From assembly GCF_000308475.2 (NCBI RefSeq), contig NZ_BAFT02000096.1:1-40943 (forward strand): a stretch of DNA of 40,943 bases. Direction: 5' to 3'. The position numbers and the translations under genes were made by a program. Numbering within the stretch: the first letter of the stretch is position 1; each line of letters begins with the position of its first letter. Positions 30,803-40,943 of the stretch are shown one piece after another. The notes beneath the pieces are model-generated. The model was not told the DNA's origin. It did no database searches and saw only the letters and a list, made by a program, of their open reading frames with translations. The DNA is from Nocardia brasiliensis NBRC 14402. Its GTDB lineage: Bacteria > Actinomycetota > Actinomycetes > Mycobacteriales > Mycobacteriaceae.

Positions 30803-31937
30803 CACAGCAAGCAGCTGCTCTGGTGCTGGAGGACGGCCGGGTGTTCCGCGGCTCGGCCTACGGCGCCGTGGGCGAGACGCTCGGCGAGGCGGTGTTCTGC
30901 ACCGCGATGACCGGCTACCAGGAGACCCTCACCGACCCCAGCTACCACCGCCAGATCGTGGTCGCCGCGGCGCCGCAGATCGGCAACACCGGCTGGAACG
31001 ACGAGGACGACGAGTCCGGCAAGATCTGGGTCGCCGGTTATGTCGTGCGCGATCCCGCGCGGCGCGCATCCAACTGGCGCGCCACCACCACGCTGCCCGA
31101 GGCGATGCAGCGCCAGGACATCGTCGGCATCGCCGGGGTCGACACCCGCGCGCTCGTGCGGCACCTGCGCACCCGCGGCTCGATGAAGGCGGGCATCTTC
31201 TCCGGACCCGCGCTCGCGGACACCGACGAACTCCTGGCCCGGGTCACCGGTCAGCCGTCGATGCTCGGCGCCGACCTGGCCGAGGAGGTGAGCACCGACG
31301 CGGTGTACACCATCGAGCCGTCCGGCGAACGGCGCTTCACCGTGGTCGCGGTCGACCTCGGCATCAAGACCAACAGCCCGCGCATGTTCGCCGAGCGCGG
31401 CATGCGGGTGCACGTGGTGCCCTCGAACGCGCCGCTCGACCAGATCCTCGACCTGAACCCGGACGGGGTGTTCCTGTCCAACGGTCCCGGCGACCCGGCC
31501 ACCCAGGACGGCGCGGTCGCGCTGACCCGGGGCGTGCTGGAGCGCGGGCTGCCGCTGTTCGGCATCTGCTTCGGCAACCAGATCCTGGGCCGGGCGCTGG
31601 GCCGCGACACCTACAAGATGAAGTTCGGCCACCGCGGCATCAACATCCCGGTCGTCGAGCACGAGACCGGGCGCATCTCGATCACCGCGCAGAACCACGG
31701 GTTCGCGCTGGAGGGCGAGCAGGGCGAACAGTTCGACACCCCGTTCGGCAAGGCCGAGGTGAGCCACGTCTGCGCCAACGACGGCACCGTCGAGGGCGTC
31801 CGGCTGGTCGACGGCCGCGCGTTCTCGGTGCAGTACCACCCGGAGGCCGCCGCGGGCCCGCACGACGCCGCGTACCTCTTCGACCGGTTCGCCGGTCTCA
31901 TGGCAGGCGGCCCGGCCGCGCAGCGGAAGGGAATCTG

Positions 31938-31938
<1 letters not shown>
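30799..31938 (+). CDS. carA: Carbamoyl phosphate synthase small (glutaminase) subunit
   Basis: Hydrolyses glutamine and passes ammonia to CarB. The 379-residue protein has the N-terminal interaction domain (GSAYGAVGETLGEAVFCTAMTGYQE, VDTRALVRHLR) and a class I amidotransferase domain with the nucleophile C257 in GICFGNQ, and H347 and E349 in YHPEA. The usual GICLGHQ is here GICFGNQ, a variant seen in actinobacteria. The ATG at 30799 overlaps the upstream stop (ATGA), and its TGA overlaps carB (TGATG). Confidence 0.96.
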
Positions 31939-35264
<3,326 letters not shown>

Positions 35265-35309
35265 TCGTAACGGTGGACGAGCTACAGGACACGGAAGGAG
35301 GCCGGCGCG

Positions 35310-36134
35310 ATGAAGACCTTCGGTGACCGATTGCAGCACGCCATGGCGCATTTCGGGCCGGTGTGCGTCGGCATCGACCCGCATCCGGGACTCCTGGCGT
35401 CCTGGGGGTTGAGCGTCGACGCGGACGGACTGGAGCAGTTCGCGGAGATCTGCGTCGAGGCCTTCGACGGCCGGGTCGCGATGGTCAAGCCGCAGGTGGC
35501 GTTCTTCGAAACCTACGGCTCGGCCGGAATCGCGGTGCTGGAGCGCACCATCGAGGTGTTGCGGGCCTCCGGCACGCTGGTGCTCGCCGACGCCAAGCGC
35601 GGCGACATCGGCTCGACCATGGACGCGTACGCGCAGGCCTGGCTGGGTGCGGGCCCGTTGGGTTCGGATGCGGTGACGGTGTCGCCGTACCTCGGATTCG
35701 GTTCGCTCGCACCGGCTCTGGACCTGGCCGCGGCCGAGCACCGCGGGGTGTTCGTGCTCGCTGCCACCTCGAATCCCGAAGGGGCGCAGGTGCAACGGGT
35801 CGACACGGGGGCGGGTCGCACGGTCGCGCAGCTGATGGTCGACGAGGCCGCCGCGCGCAACGCGGGTGCGGGCTTCGGCTCGGTCGGCGTCGTGATCGGC
35901 GCGACCCTGTCCGACGCTCCGGACCTGTCGGCGCTCAACGGACCGATCCTGATGCCGGGCGTCGGCGCCCAGGGCGGCGGGCCGGAAACCATCCGTGAGC
36001 TGGTCCCCGAGGCCATGTTCCGAGCGGCCGTGCCCGCGGTGTCGCGGGAGGTGCTGCGCGACGGACCGGACGTGCCCGCGCTACAGGCGGGGCTGGCCCG
36101 ATTCCAGGAAGCGTTCGCGTTTCTCCAGAAATAA
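35310..36134 (+). CDS. pyrF: Orotidine 5'-phosphate decarboxylase (type 2)
   Basis: Decarboxylates OMP to UMP. The 274-residue protein has VKPQVAFFETYG, the catalytic ADAKRGDIGST (DxKxxD) motif, TVSPYLGFGS and PGVGAQGG, the set of the longer actinobacterial (type 2) form. The ATG at 35310 follows GGAAGGAGG. It is separated from carB by 45 bp, the largest gap in the operon, and is followed by a strong terminator. Dihydroorotate dehydrogenase and orotate phosphoribosyltransferase genes are not in the window. Confidence 0.96.
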   Translation: MKTFGDRLQHAMAHFGPVCVGIDPHPGLLASWGLSVDADGLEQFAEICVEAFDGRVAMVKPQVAFFETYGSAGIAVLERTIEVLRASGTLVLADAKRGDIGSTMDAYAQAWLGAGPLGSDAVTVSPYLGFGSLAPALDLAAAEHRGVFVLAATSNPEGAQVQRVDTGAGRTVAQLMVDEAAARNAGAGFGSVGVVIGATLSDAPDLSALNGPILMPGVGAQGGGPETIRELVPEAMFRAAVPAVSREVLRDGPDVPALQAGLARFQEAFAFLQK

Positions 36135-36146
36135 ATGAAACGAACT

Positions 36147-36176
36147 CCGAGACCGGCGCACCAGCGCCGGTCTCGG
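36147..36176 (+). terminator. Terminator of the pyr operon
   Basis: A perfect 13-bp stem (CCGAGACCGGCGC at 36147-36159 and GCGCCGGTCTCGG at 36164-36176) with a 4-nt loop ACCA begins 12 bp after the pyrF stop. It is followed by TGCGTTT, a weak T-rich end. Confidence 0.85.
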
Positions 36177-36240
36177 TGCGTTTCGCGGCCGGAGCGCGCT
36201 GCTCGGGTGCGGTCATGTGCACGCGTGCATGTGGCCCGTA

Positions 36241-36260
36241 GCGGGGCCTGTACGCCCCGC
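36241..36260. terminator. Second hairpin downstream of pyrF
   Basis: GCGGGGC (36241-36247) pairs perfectly with GCCCCGC (36254-36260) around the 6-nt loop CTGTAC. This may be a backup terminator, though no T-run follows. Confidence 0.4.
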
Positions 36261-36622
36261 CAGGCGGATTTTCCCCAGGATCGGTCTAACCCGGCCCGAT
36301 CAAGCCTTCAACCGCGCAGAATGGCGTCAGCGCGCGGTGCGCGCGCTTGGTCCGGCGCACTGCGGCGGCGGTGCCCAACCGGTCATTTGACTGGACTGTG
36401 GCGCGCGACACGCTGAAAGACAGCACGACACGCGGAAAATTCCGAGAAAGTTCCTGGTCGGACTCGTCCGGGTTTGCCAGCGTCGCATGTCACGTCACCG
36501 CAACCTGCTGGCTAACGTGTGTCGGATGTGAAAACTCCCTGCTGAAGGGGCATTTCGCGATTTCGGCGGTACGATCTGCGCAGCGGCAGAGGGCCCTTGC
36601 GATTCGCATCGCTCTCGCGTCT

Positions 36623-36680
36623 ACGGCATCCGGAATCATGCGCTGACCTGGGGGGTGGGTTCGCAATCTGCGGATGCCGT
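36623..36680 (+). promoter_or_regulatory. Inverted repeat in the mihF leader
   Basis: ACGGCATCCG (36623-36632) and CGGATGCCGT (36671-36680) are perfect 10-bp inverted repeats with a 38-bp spacer, 70-127 bp upstream of the mihF start. They could form a leader stem in the mRNA or bracket an operator. No known riboswitch was recognised. Confidence 0.4.
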
Positions 36681-36749
36681 GGGTACGGTCGCTGAGACTG
36701 CCGGGTTACCGGCAGGAGTTGATGCAATGAACGATGAGACGGAGGAACC

Positions 36750-37070
36750 GTGGCCCTTCCCCAGCTGACTGACGAGCAGCGCGCCGCTGCTTTGGAGAAG
36801 GCGGCTGCCGCTCGCCGCGCTCGGGCGGAGCTCAAGGAGCGCCTGAAGCGAGGCGGCACCAACCTGAAGCAGGTCCTCACCGATGCCGAGTCCGATGAGA
36901 TTCTCGGCAAGATGAAGGTGTCGGCGCTGCTCGAGGCCCTGCCGAAGGTGGGCAAGGTCAAGGCGGCGGAAATCATGAGTGAACTGGAGATCGCCCCCAC
37001 CCGGCGTCTGCGCGGACTGGGCGATCGGCAGCGCAAGGCGCTGCTGGCCCGGTTCGACTTCGACGCCTGA
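36750..37070 (+). CDS. mihF: Integration host factor, actinobacterial type (mIHF)
   Basis: A DNA-bending nucleoid protein unrelated to E. coli IHF. The 106-residue product is the full core: LPQLTDEQRAAALEKAAAARRARAELKERLKRG, then the H2TH-like ALPKVGKVKAAEIMSELEIAPTRRLRGLGDRQRKALLARF. The start is a GTG at 36750 with GGAGG 4-8 bases upstream. An in-frame TGA at 36735 rules out the N-terminal extension annotated in M. tuberculosis. It lies 8 bp upstream of gmk. Confidence 0.93.
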   Translation: MALPQLTDEQRAAALEKAAAARRARAELKERLKRGGTNLKQVLTDAESDEILGKMKVSALLEALPKVGKVKAAEIMSELEIAPTRRLRGLGDRQRKALLARFDFDA

Positions 37071-37078
37071 TAACGAGG

Positions 37079-37663
37079 GTGGTCGAACACACGCGGAAGG
37101 GTCGGCTGGTTGTACTGGTCGGCCCCTCGGCCGTTGGCAAGTCCACCGTGGTCCGCTGCGTCCGCGAGCGACTGCCGCACCTGATCTTCAGTGTGTCGGC
37201 AACGACCCGGGCTCCGCGGCCCGGGGAGGTCGACGGTCTCGACTATCGGTTCGTGTCCCGGGAAGAGTTCGACGCCATGATCGAGGCGGGCGAACTGCTC
37301 GAGTGGGCGGATATTCACGGTGGCTTGCAGCGTTCGGGCACCCCGGCAGCGCCGGTACGGGCGGCCCTCGCGGACGGCCTACCGGTGTTGGTCGAAGTGG
37401 ACCTGGAGGGCGCGCGGTCGGTTCGCAAAGCGATACCGGAGGCCACCCTGGCGTTTCTCGCGCCGCCGAGCTGGGACGAGCTGGTCTCCCGGCTCACCGC
37501 ACGCGGCACCGAATCGCCCGAGGTGATCGCCCGCAGGTTGGAAACCGCCAGGACCGAACTGGCGGCCTGTGACGAGTTCGACATCGTCATAGTGAACGAC
37601 GAGGTGACCAGCGCCTGTGAGCAGTTGGTATCGTTGTTCGTTAGCACAAATTCGAGTTCGTGA
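37079..37663 (+). CDS. gmk: Guanylate kinase
   Basis: Phosphorylates GMP to GDP. The 194-residue protein has the P-loop GPSAVGKST near residue 15, the GMP-binding segment FSVSATTRAPRPGEVDGLDYRFV, EEFDAMIEAGELLEWADIHG, the partner VLVEVDLEGARSVR, and the LID-like RLTARGTESPEVIARRL. The segment HGGLQRSGTPAAPV replaces the usual HGNxYGTP, with a two-residue insertion; this is worth noting but is compatible with function. The start is GTG 37079, 8 bp after mihF, with only a weak GAGG before it. It is followed by two hairpins. Confidence 0.95.
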   Translation: MVEHTRKGRLVVLVGPSAVGKSTVVRCVRERLPHLIFSVSATTRAPRPGEVDGLDYRFVSREEFDAMIEAGELLEWADIHGGLQRSGTPAAPVRAALADGLPVLVEVDLEGARSVRKAIPEATLAFLAPPSWDELVSRLTARGTESPEVIARRLETARTELAACDEFDIVIVNDEVTSACEQLVSLFVSTNSSS

Positions 37664-37667
37664 CCCC

Positions 37668-37728
37668 GACCGGCTGCGGCCGGTCCGGCACGCTCGGGTT
37701 CACCAGCCCGGCCGGGCCTCGCCCGGCC
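37668..37728 (+). terminator. Two hairpins between gmk and rpoZ
   Basis: A perfect 7-bp stem (GACCGGC at 37668-37674 and GCCGGTC at 37679-37685, loop TGCG) begins just after the gmk stop. It is followed by a perfect 8-bp stem (GGCCGGGC at 37710-37717 and GCCCGGCC at 37721-37728, loop CTC). No T-run follows either. They could terminate gmk partially, or tune rpoZ expression, which starts 30 bp further. Confidence 0.5.
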
Positions 37729-37757
37729 ACCACCTCCAACGCGCAGGAGCCCTCCTA

Positions 37758-38039
37758 GTGAGCAGTACGGACCTCAAGACCGTTCCCGCATACGACACCC
37801 CGATCGGCCTCACCAACCCCCCGATCGATGAGCTGCTGGAGCGCACTTCGTCCAAGTACGCCCTGGTCATCTACGCGGCCAAGCGGGCCCGCCAGATCAA
37901 CGACTACTACAACCAGCTCGGCGACGGCATCCTCGAATACGTCGGCCCGCTGGTCGAGCCCGGCCTGCAGGAGAAGCCGCTCTCGGTTGCCATGCGCGAG
38001 ATCCACTCCGACCTGCTCGAGCACTCCGAAGGCGAGTAG
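37758..38039 (+). CDS. rpoZ: RNA polymerase omega subunit
   Basis: Helps assemble and stabilise RNA polymerase by binding beta prime. The 93-residue protein contains the family core: NPPIDELLERTSSKYALVIYAAKRARQINDYY, then GDGILEYVGPLV and EKPLSVAMREI. The GTG at 37758 with AGGAG 8 bases upstream is chosen; a longer in-frame opening upstream lies in the hairpin region and is not plausible. Between gmk and coaBC, as in other actinobacteria. Confidence 0.95.
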   Translation: MSSTDLKTVPAYDTPIGLTNPPIDELLERTSSKYALVIYAAKRARQINDYYNQLGDGILEYVGPLVEPGLQEKPLSVAMREIHSDLLEHSEGE

Positions 38040-38121
38040 GCCCGAGTGTGCGCGTCGTCCGATGGACGCCGCGGTACCGAATTCCCCGCGGCGCGGGGAT
38101 GAACCAGCAGCCGGAGGCACA

Positions 38122-39348
38122 GTGAGCACCACACGGATCGTCGTCGGCGTGGGCGGCGGCATCGCCGCCTACAAAGCCTGCTCGCTGGTCCGGCGGTTCA
38201 CCGAGACCGGACACCGGGTTCGGGTGATCCCCACCGAGTCGGCGTTGCAGTTCGTCGGTAAGGCCACCTTCGAGGCGTTGTCCGGGAGCCCGGTGCACAC
38301 CGATGTGTTCACCGACGTGCCCGAGGTGCCGCATGTCCGGCTGGGCCAGGAGGCGGACCTCGTGGTCATCGCCCCGGCAACCGCCGACCTGATGGCCCGC
38401 GCGGCCCACGGCCGCGCCGACGACCTGCTCACCGCGACCCTGCTGACGGCCCGATGTCCGATCGTGTTCGCGCCCGCGATGCACACCGAGATGTGGGAGC
38501 ATCCGGCGACCGTCGCCAATGTCGCGACGCTGCGCGCCCACGGTGCGATCGTCATGGAGCCCGCGTCGGGCCGGCTCACCGGCACCGACACCGGACCGGG
38601 ACGGCTGCCCGAGCCCGAGGAGATCTTCGGACTGGCCACCCTGCTGCTGGAACGCGCCGACGCCATCCCGCGTGACCTGGAGGGCCGCCGCGTGGTGATC
38701 ACCGCGGGCGGCACCAGAGAACCGCTGGATCCGGTGCGTTTCCTCGGCAATCGCAGTTCGGGCAAGCAGGGCTACGCCCTCGCCCGGGTCGCGGCCCAGC
38801 GCGGCGCGCACGTCACGCTGATCGCGGGCAACACGATCGAGATGGCGGCACCCGCGGCCGTCGACCTGGTGCACATCACCACCGCCGAGCAGTTGAAGAC
38901 CGCGGTGGACAAGCACGCGGTCGGCGCCGACGCGGTGATCATGGCGGCGGCGGTGGCCGATTTCCGGCCCACCGACGTGGCCGCGGCCAAGATCAAGAAA
39001 GGCGCCGGCGAACCCGACGTCATCGCGCTGACCAAGACCACCGATATCCTCGCCGGCCTGGTGCAGGCCCGGCGGGACGGACAGCTGCCCGGCACCGCGA
39101 TCGTCGGATTCGCCGCCGAGACCGGTGACGAACACGGCGACGTGCTCACCTATGCCCGGGCCAAGCTGGCCCGCAAGGGGTGCGATTTGCTGGTGGTCAA
39201 CGCGGTCGGCGAAGGCAAGGCGTTCGAGGTCGACACCAACAACGGCTGGCTGCTCGGTGCGGACGGTACCGAACAGTCGCTCGACCACGGGTCGAAAGCG
39301 CTGCTCGCCAGCCGGGTGCTCGACGCGCTCGGCCCGCTGTTGCGCTGA
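38122..39348 (+). CDS. coaBC: Bifunctional phosphopantothenoylcysteine decarboxylase / synthetase
   Basis: Couples cysteine to 4'-phosphopantothenate using CTP, then decarboxylates it, in coenzyme A synthesis. The 408-residue protein has an N-terminal FMN-dependent CoaC domain (GGIAAYKA, the catalytic His in VPHVRLGQEADLVVIAPATADLMA, and PAMHTEMW) to about residue 185, and a CoaB domain with ITAGGTREPLDPVRFLGNRSSGKQG, AAAVADFRP and KIKKGAGEP. The GTG at 38122 has GGAGG 4 bases upstream. A hairpin-like CTGGG...CCCAG lies soon after the stop, before metK. Confidence 0.96.
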   Translation: MSTTRIVVGVGGGIAAYKACSLVRRFTETGHRVRVIPTESALQFVGKATFEALSGSPVHTDVFTDVPEVPHVRLGQEADLVVIAPATADLMARAAHGRADDLLTATLLTARCPIVFAPAMHTEMWEHPATVANVATLRAHGAIVMEPASGRLTGTDTGPGRLPEPEEIFGLATLLLERADAIPRDLEGRRVVITAGGTREPLDPVRFLGNRSSGKQGYALARVAAQRGAHVTLIAGNTIEMAAPAAVDLVHITTAEQLKTAVDKHAVGADAVIMAAAVADFRPTDVAAAKIKKGAGEPDVIALTKTTDILAGLVQARRDGQLPGTAIVGFAAETGDEHGDVLTYARAKLARKGCDLLVVNAVGEGKAFEVDTNNGWLLGADGTEQSLDHGSKALLASRVLDALGPLLR

Positions 39349-39560
39349 AACTCATTGCGCGACTGGGATAATGCCCCAGGAACTATCATCAACCGAGTGA
39401 CGTCAGGGTGAACGATCGATCCCGCTGCGGGAGAGCCAGCTCTCTCCGAGTCCAGCGCGTCAGTGGTTTGCCATAGTCTGGAACGAAGGGTTTGCGCGGC
39501 GACGGCATCGCGTTACTGTCGCAAATCGTACGAATGACCCGTGAGGGAGAGGGAAGAACT

Positions 39561-40772
39561 GTGCGCACGTCCGGCAGCCGGCTATTCACCAGTGAGTCCG
39601 TGACCGAAGGTCACCCGGACAAGATCTGTGACGCTATCAGCGATTCCATCCTCGACGCGTTGATCGGAGCGGACCCGCGCAGCCGGGTCGCGGTGGAAAC
39701 CCTCGTGACGACCGGCCAGGTCCACGTCGCGGGTGAGGTCACCACGTCCGCCTACGCCGATATTCCCCGCATCGTCCGGGAAAAGGTGCTCGAAATCGGA
39801 TACGACTCCTCGGCAAAGGGATTCGACGGCAATTCCTGCGGCGTCAATATCGCGATCGGCGCGCAATCGCCGGATATCGCGCAGGGCGTGGACACTTCGC
39901 ACGAGGCGCGGGTCGGCGGCTCCGACGACGAGATCGAGAAGCAGGGCGCGGGCGACCAGGGCCTGATGTTCGGCTACGCGACCAGCGACACCCCCGAACT
40001 CATGCCGCTGCCCATCGCGCTCGCGCATCGCCTGTCGCGCAAGCTGACCGAGGTGCGCAAGTCCGGCGTGCTGCCGTACCTGCGGCCCGACGGCAAGACC
40101 CAGGTCACCATCGAATACGAAGGCGATCGTCCGGTCCGGCTGGACACGGTCGTCATCTCCACCCAGCACGCCGCCGATATCGATCTGGACAACCTGCTCG
40201 CGCCCGACATCCGGGAAAAGGTCGTCGACGCGGTGCTGGCCGACCTCGAACTACCCAGCCTGGACACCTCCGAGATCCGCCTGCTGGTCAACCCGACCGG
40301 CAAGTTCGTGCTCGGCGGCCCGATGGGTGACGCGGGCCTGACCGGCCGCAAGATCATCGTCGACACCTACGGTGGCATGGCCCGCCACGGCGGCGGCGCG
40401 TTCTCCGGCAAGGACCCGTCGAAGGTGGACCGTTCCGCCGCGTATGCCATGCGCTGGGTCGCCAAGAACGTCGTCGCGGCCGGCCTGTCCGAGCGGGTCG
40501 AGGTCCAGGTGGCCTACGCCATCGGCAAATCCGCGCCCGTCGGCCTGTTCGTGGAAACCTTCGGCACCGAAAAGGTCGACCCGGAACGCATCGCCACCGC
40601 GATCAAAGAGGTCTTCGACCTGCGCCCCGGCGCCATCATCCGCGACCTGGACCTGCTGCGCCCGATCTACGCACCGACCGCCGCGTACGGCCACTTCGGC
40701 CGCACCGACGTCGACCTGCCCTGGGAGCACACCGACCGCGCCGACAAGCTGCGCGCAGCCGTCGGCCTGTAG
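39561..40772 (+). CDS. metK: S-adenosylmethionine synthetase
   Basis: Forms S-adenosylmethionine from methionine and ATP. The 403-residue protein has FTSESVTEGHPDKICDAISDSILD, the signature GAGDQGLMFGYA and the P-loop-like GGGAFSGKDPSKVDRSAAY. The GTG at 39561 gives the usual N terminus and matches family length; an upstream in-frame ATG at 39492 would add 23 non-conserved residues. A purine-rich GGGAGAGGGAAG precedes it. The 212-bp upstream gap contains a short hairpin (39430-39447) but no SAM riboswitch that I can recognise. Confidence 0.96.
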   Translation: MRTSGSRLFTSESVTEGHPDKICDAISDSILDALIGADPRSRVAVETLVTTGQVHVAGEVTTSAYADIPRIVREKVLEIGYDSSAKGFDGNSCGVNIAIGAQSPDIAQGVDTSHEARVGGSDDEIEKQGAGDQGLMFGYATSDTPELMPLPIALAHRLSRKLTEVRKSGVLPYLRPDGKTQVTIEYEGDRPVRLDTVVISTQHAADIDLDNLLAPDIREKVVDAVLADLELPSLDTSEIRLLVNPTGKFVLGGPMGDAGLTGRKIIVDTYGGMARHGGGAFSGKDPSKVDRSAAYAMRWVAKNVVAAGLSERVEVQVAYAIGKSAPVGLFVETFGTEKVDPERIATAIKEVFDLRPGAIIRDLDLLRPIYAPTAAYGHFGRTDVDLPWEHTDRADKLRAAVGL

Positions 40773-40850
40773 ATGGAGACGTCGGTCCGGGCGCCGTCCC
40801 GCCCCCCGCGGTTGGACTTCGCGCGGACCGACCCTTCCGTTCGTCGGGCA

Positions 40851-40881
40851 GGCTCACTGGTGCCGTCGGCGCGAGTGAGCC
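40851..40881 (+). terminator. Hairpin downstream of metK
   Basis: GGCTCACT (40851-40858) and AGTGAGCC (40874-40881) form a perfect 8-bp stem with a 15-nt loop, about 80 bp after the metK stop. It has no T-run. The remaining bases to the window end carry short CGCACGGG repeats and no visible gene. Confidence 0.45.
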
Positions 40882-40943
40882 CGCCGCTCGTCGCACCCGC
40901 TGTCCATTCGCGCACGGGTTCTGTGTTTTCGCACGGGCTGTGC

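Larger units (their letters stand above)
36135..36749. other. Intergenic region between pyrF and mihF
   Basis: This 615-bp stretch contains no supported gene. It holds a perfect terminator after pyrF, a second hairpin, a perfect 12-bp palindrome TGCACGCGTGCA (36218-36229) and a 10-bp inverted repeat in the mihF leader. The open frames seen here lack ribosome binding sites and domain similarity. The mihF promoter and a long leader are expected in the right half. Confidence 0.6.

Noticed and set aside
39349..39560. Possible SAM riboswitch before metK
   Set aside because: No SAM-I or SAM-IV core motif was found; only a short 6-bp stem is visible.

Overview
The window looks like chromosome of a high-GC mycolic-acid actinomycete, most likely Nocardia or a close relative. 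The reasons are the strong G/C preference at third codon positions, many GTG starts, tight ATGA/GTGA/TGATG gene overlaps, an actinobacterial integration host factor (mIHF), and a gene order (aro, pepQ-efp-nusB, pyr, mihF-gmk-rpoZ-coaBC-metK) that I remember as nearly contiguous in Corynebacterium and relatives. The genus is an inference; no rRNA or other marker is present.

Layout. (1) 390-4140, minus strand: the shikimate operon aroC-aroK-aroB. AroK carries an unusual low-complexity tail of about 295 residues. (2) 4141-5085: a repeat-rich gap without genes. (3) 5086-5538, minus: a lone small prepilin peptidase. (4) 5775-8308, plus: pepQ-efp-nusB-yciI-like. (5) 8309-27023: an accessory block of about 18.7 kb lying between nusB and pyrR. 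It holds a coupled three-gene module (two-TM membrane protein, cupin, inositol-monophosphatase-like enzyme); an ion permease; a giant 1909-residue TIR/phosphoesterase-like/NACHT/pentapeptide/WD40 protein transcribed divergently from the permease; a GXWXG/DUF4334 protein and an FAD monooxygenase; a quinone-oxidoreductase/TetR divergent pair with a double operator; a CPBP protease and a small alarmone-hydrolase-like HD protein; a frameshifted gene; a SnoaL-like protein; AlkB; two small proteins; and an epoxide-hydrolase-like enzyme. (6) 27275-36134, plus: the complete de novo UMP operon pyrR-pyrB-pyrC-(membrane protein)-carA-carB-pyrF (pyrD and pyrE are absent), led by a PyrR-binding hairpin that covers the ribosome binding site and closed by a perfect 13-bp stem terminator. 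(7) 36750-40772, plus: mihF, gmk, rpoZ, coaBC, metK.

How the parts work together. The flanks are housekeeping: aromatic amino acid precursors, translation factors, pyrimidines, GMP kinase, RNA polymerase omega, coenzyme A and S-adenosylmethionine. The accessory block is where novelty is likely. The giant protein has the plan of an animal NLR or a bacterial Avs/STAND immune sensor: an N-terminal TIR with its candidate catalytic Glu intact, a central NACHT switch with Walker A and B, and C-terminal repeat sensors. It also has a metallophosphoesterase-like domain that has lost key metal-binding motifs. The three-gene module just upstream is a second candidate for an undescribed system.

Limits: all domain calls come from reading motifs by eye. 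No database search, structure prediction or folding calculation was run, and statements about synteny in other genera are from memory.
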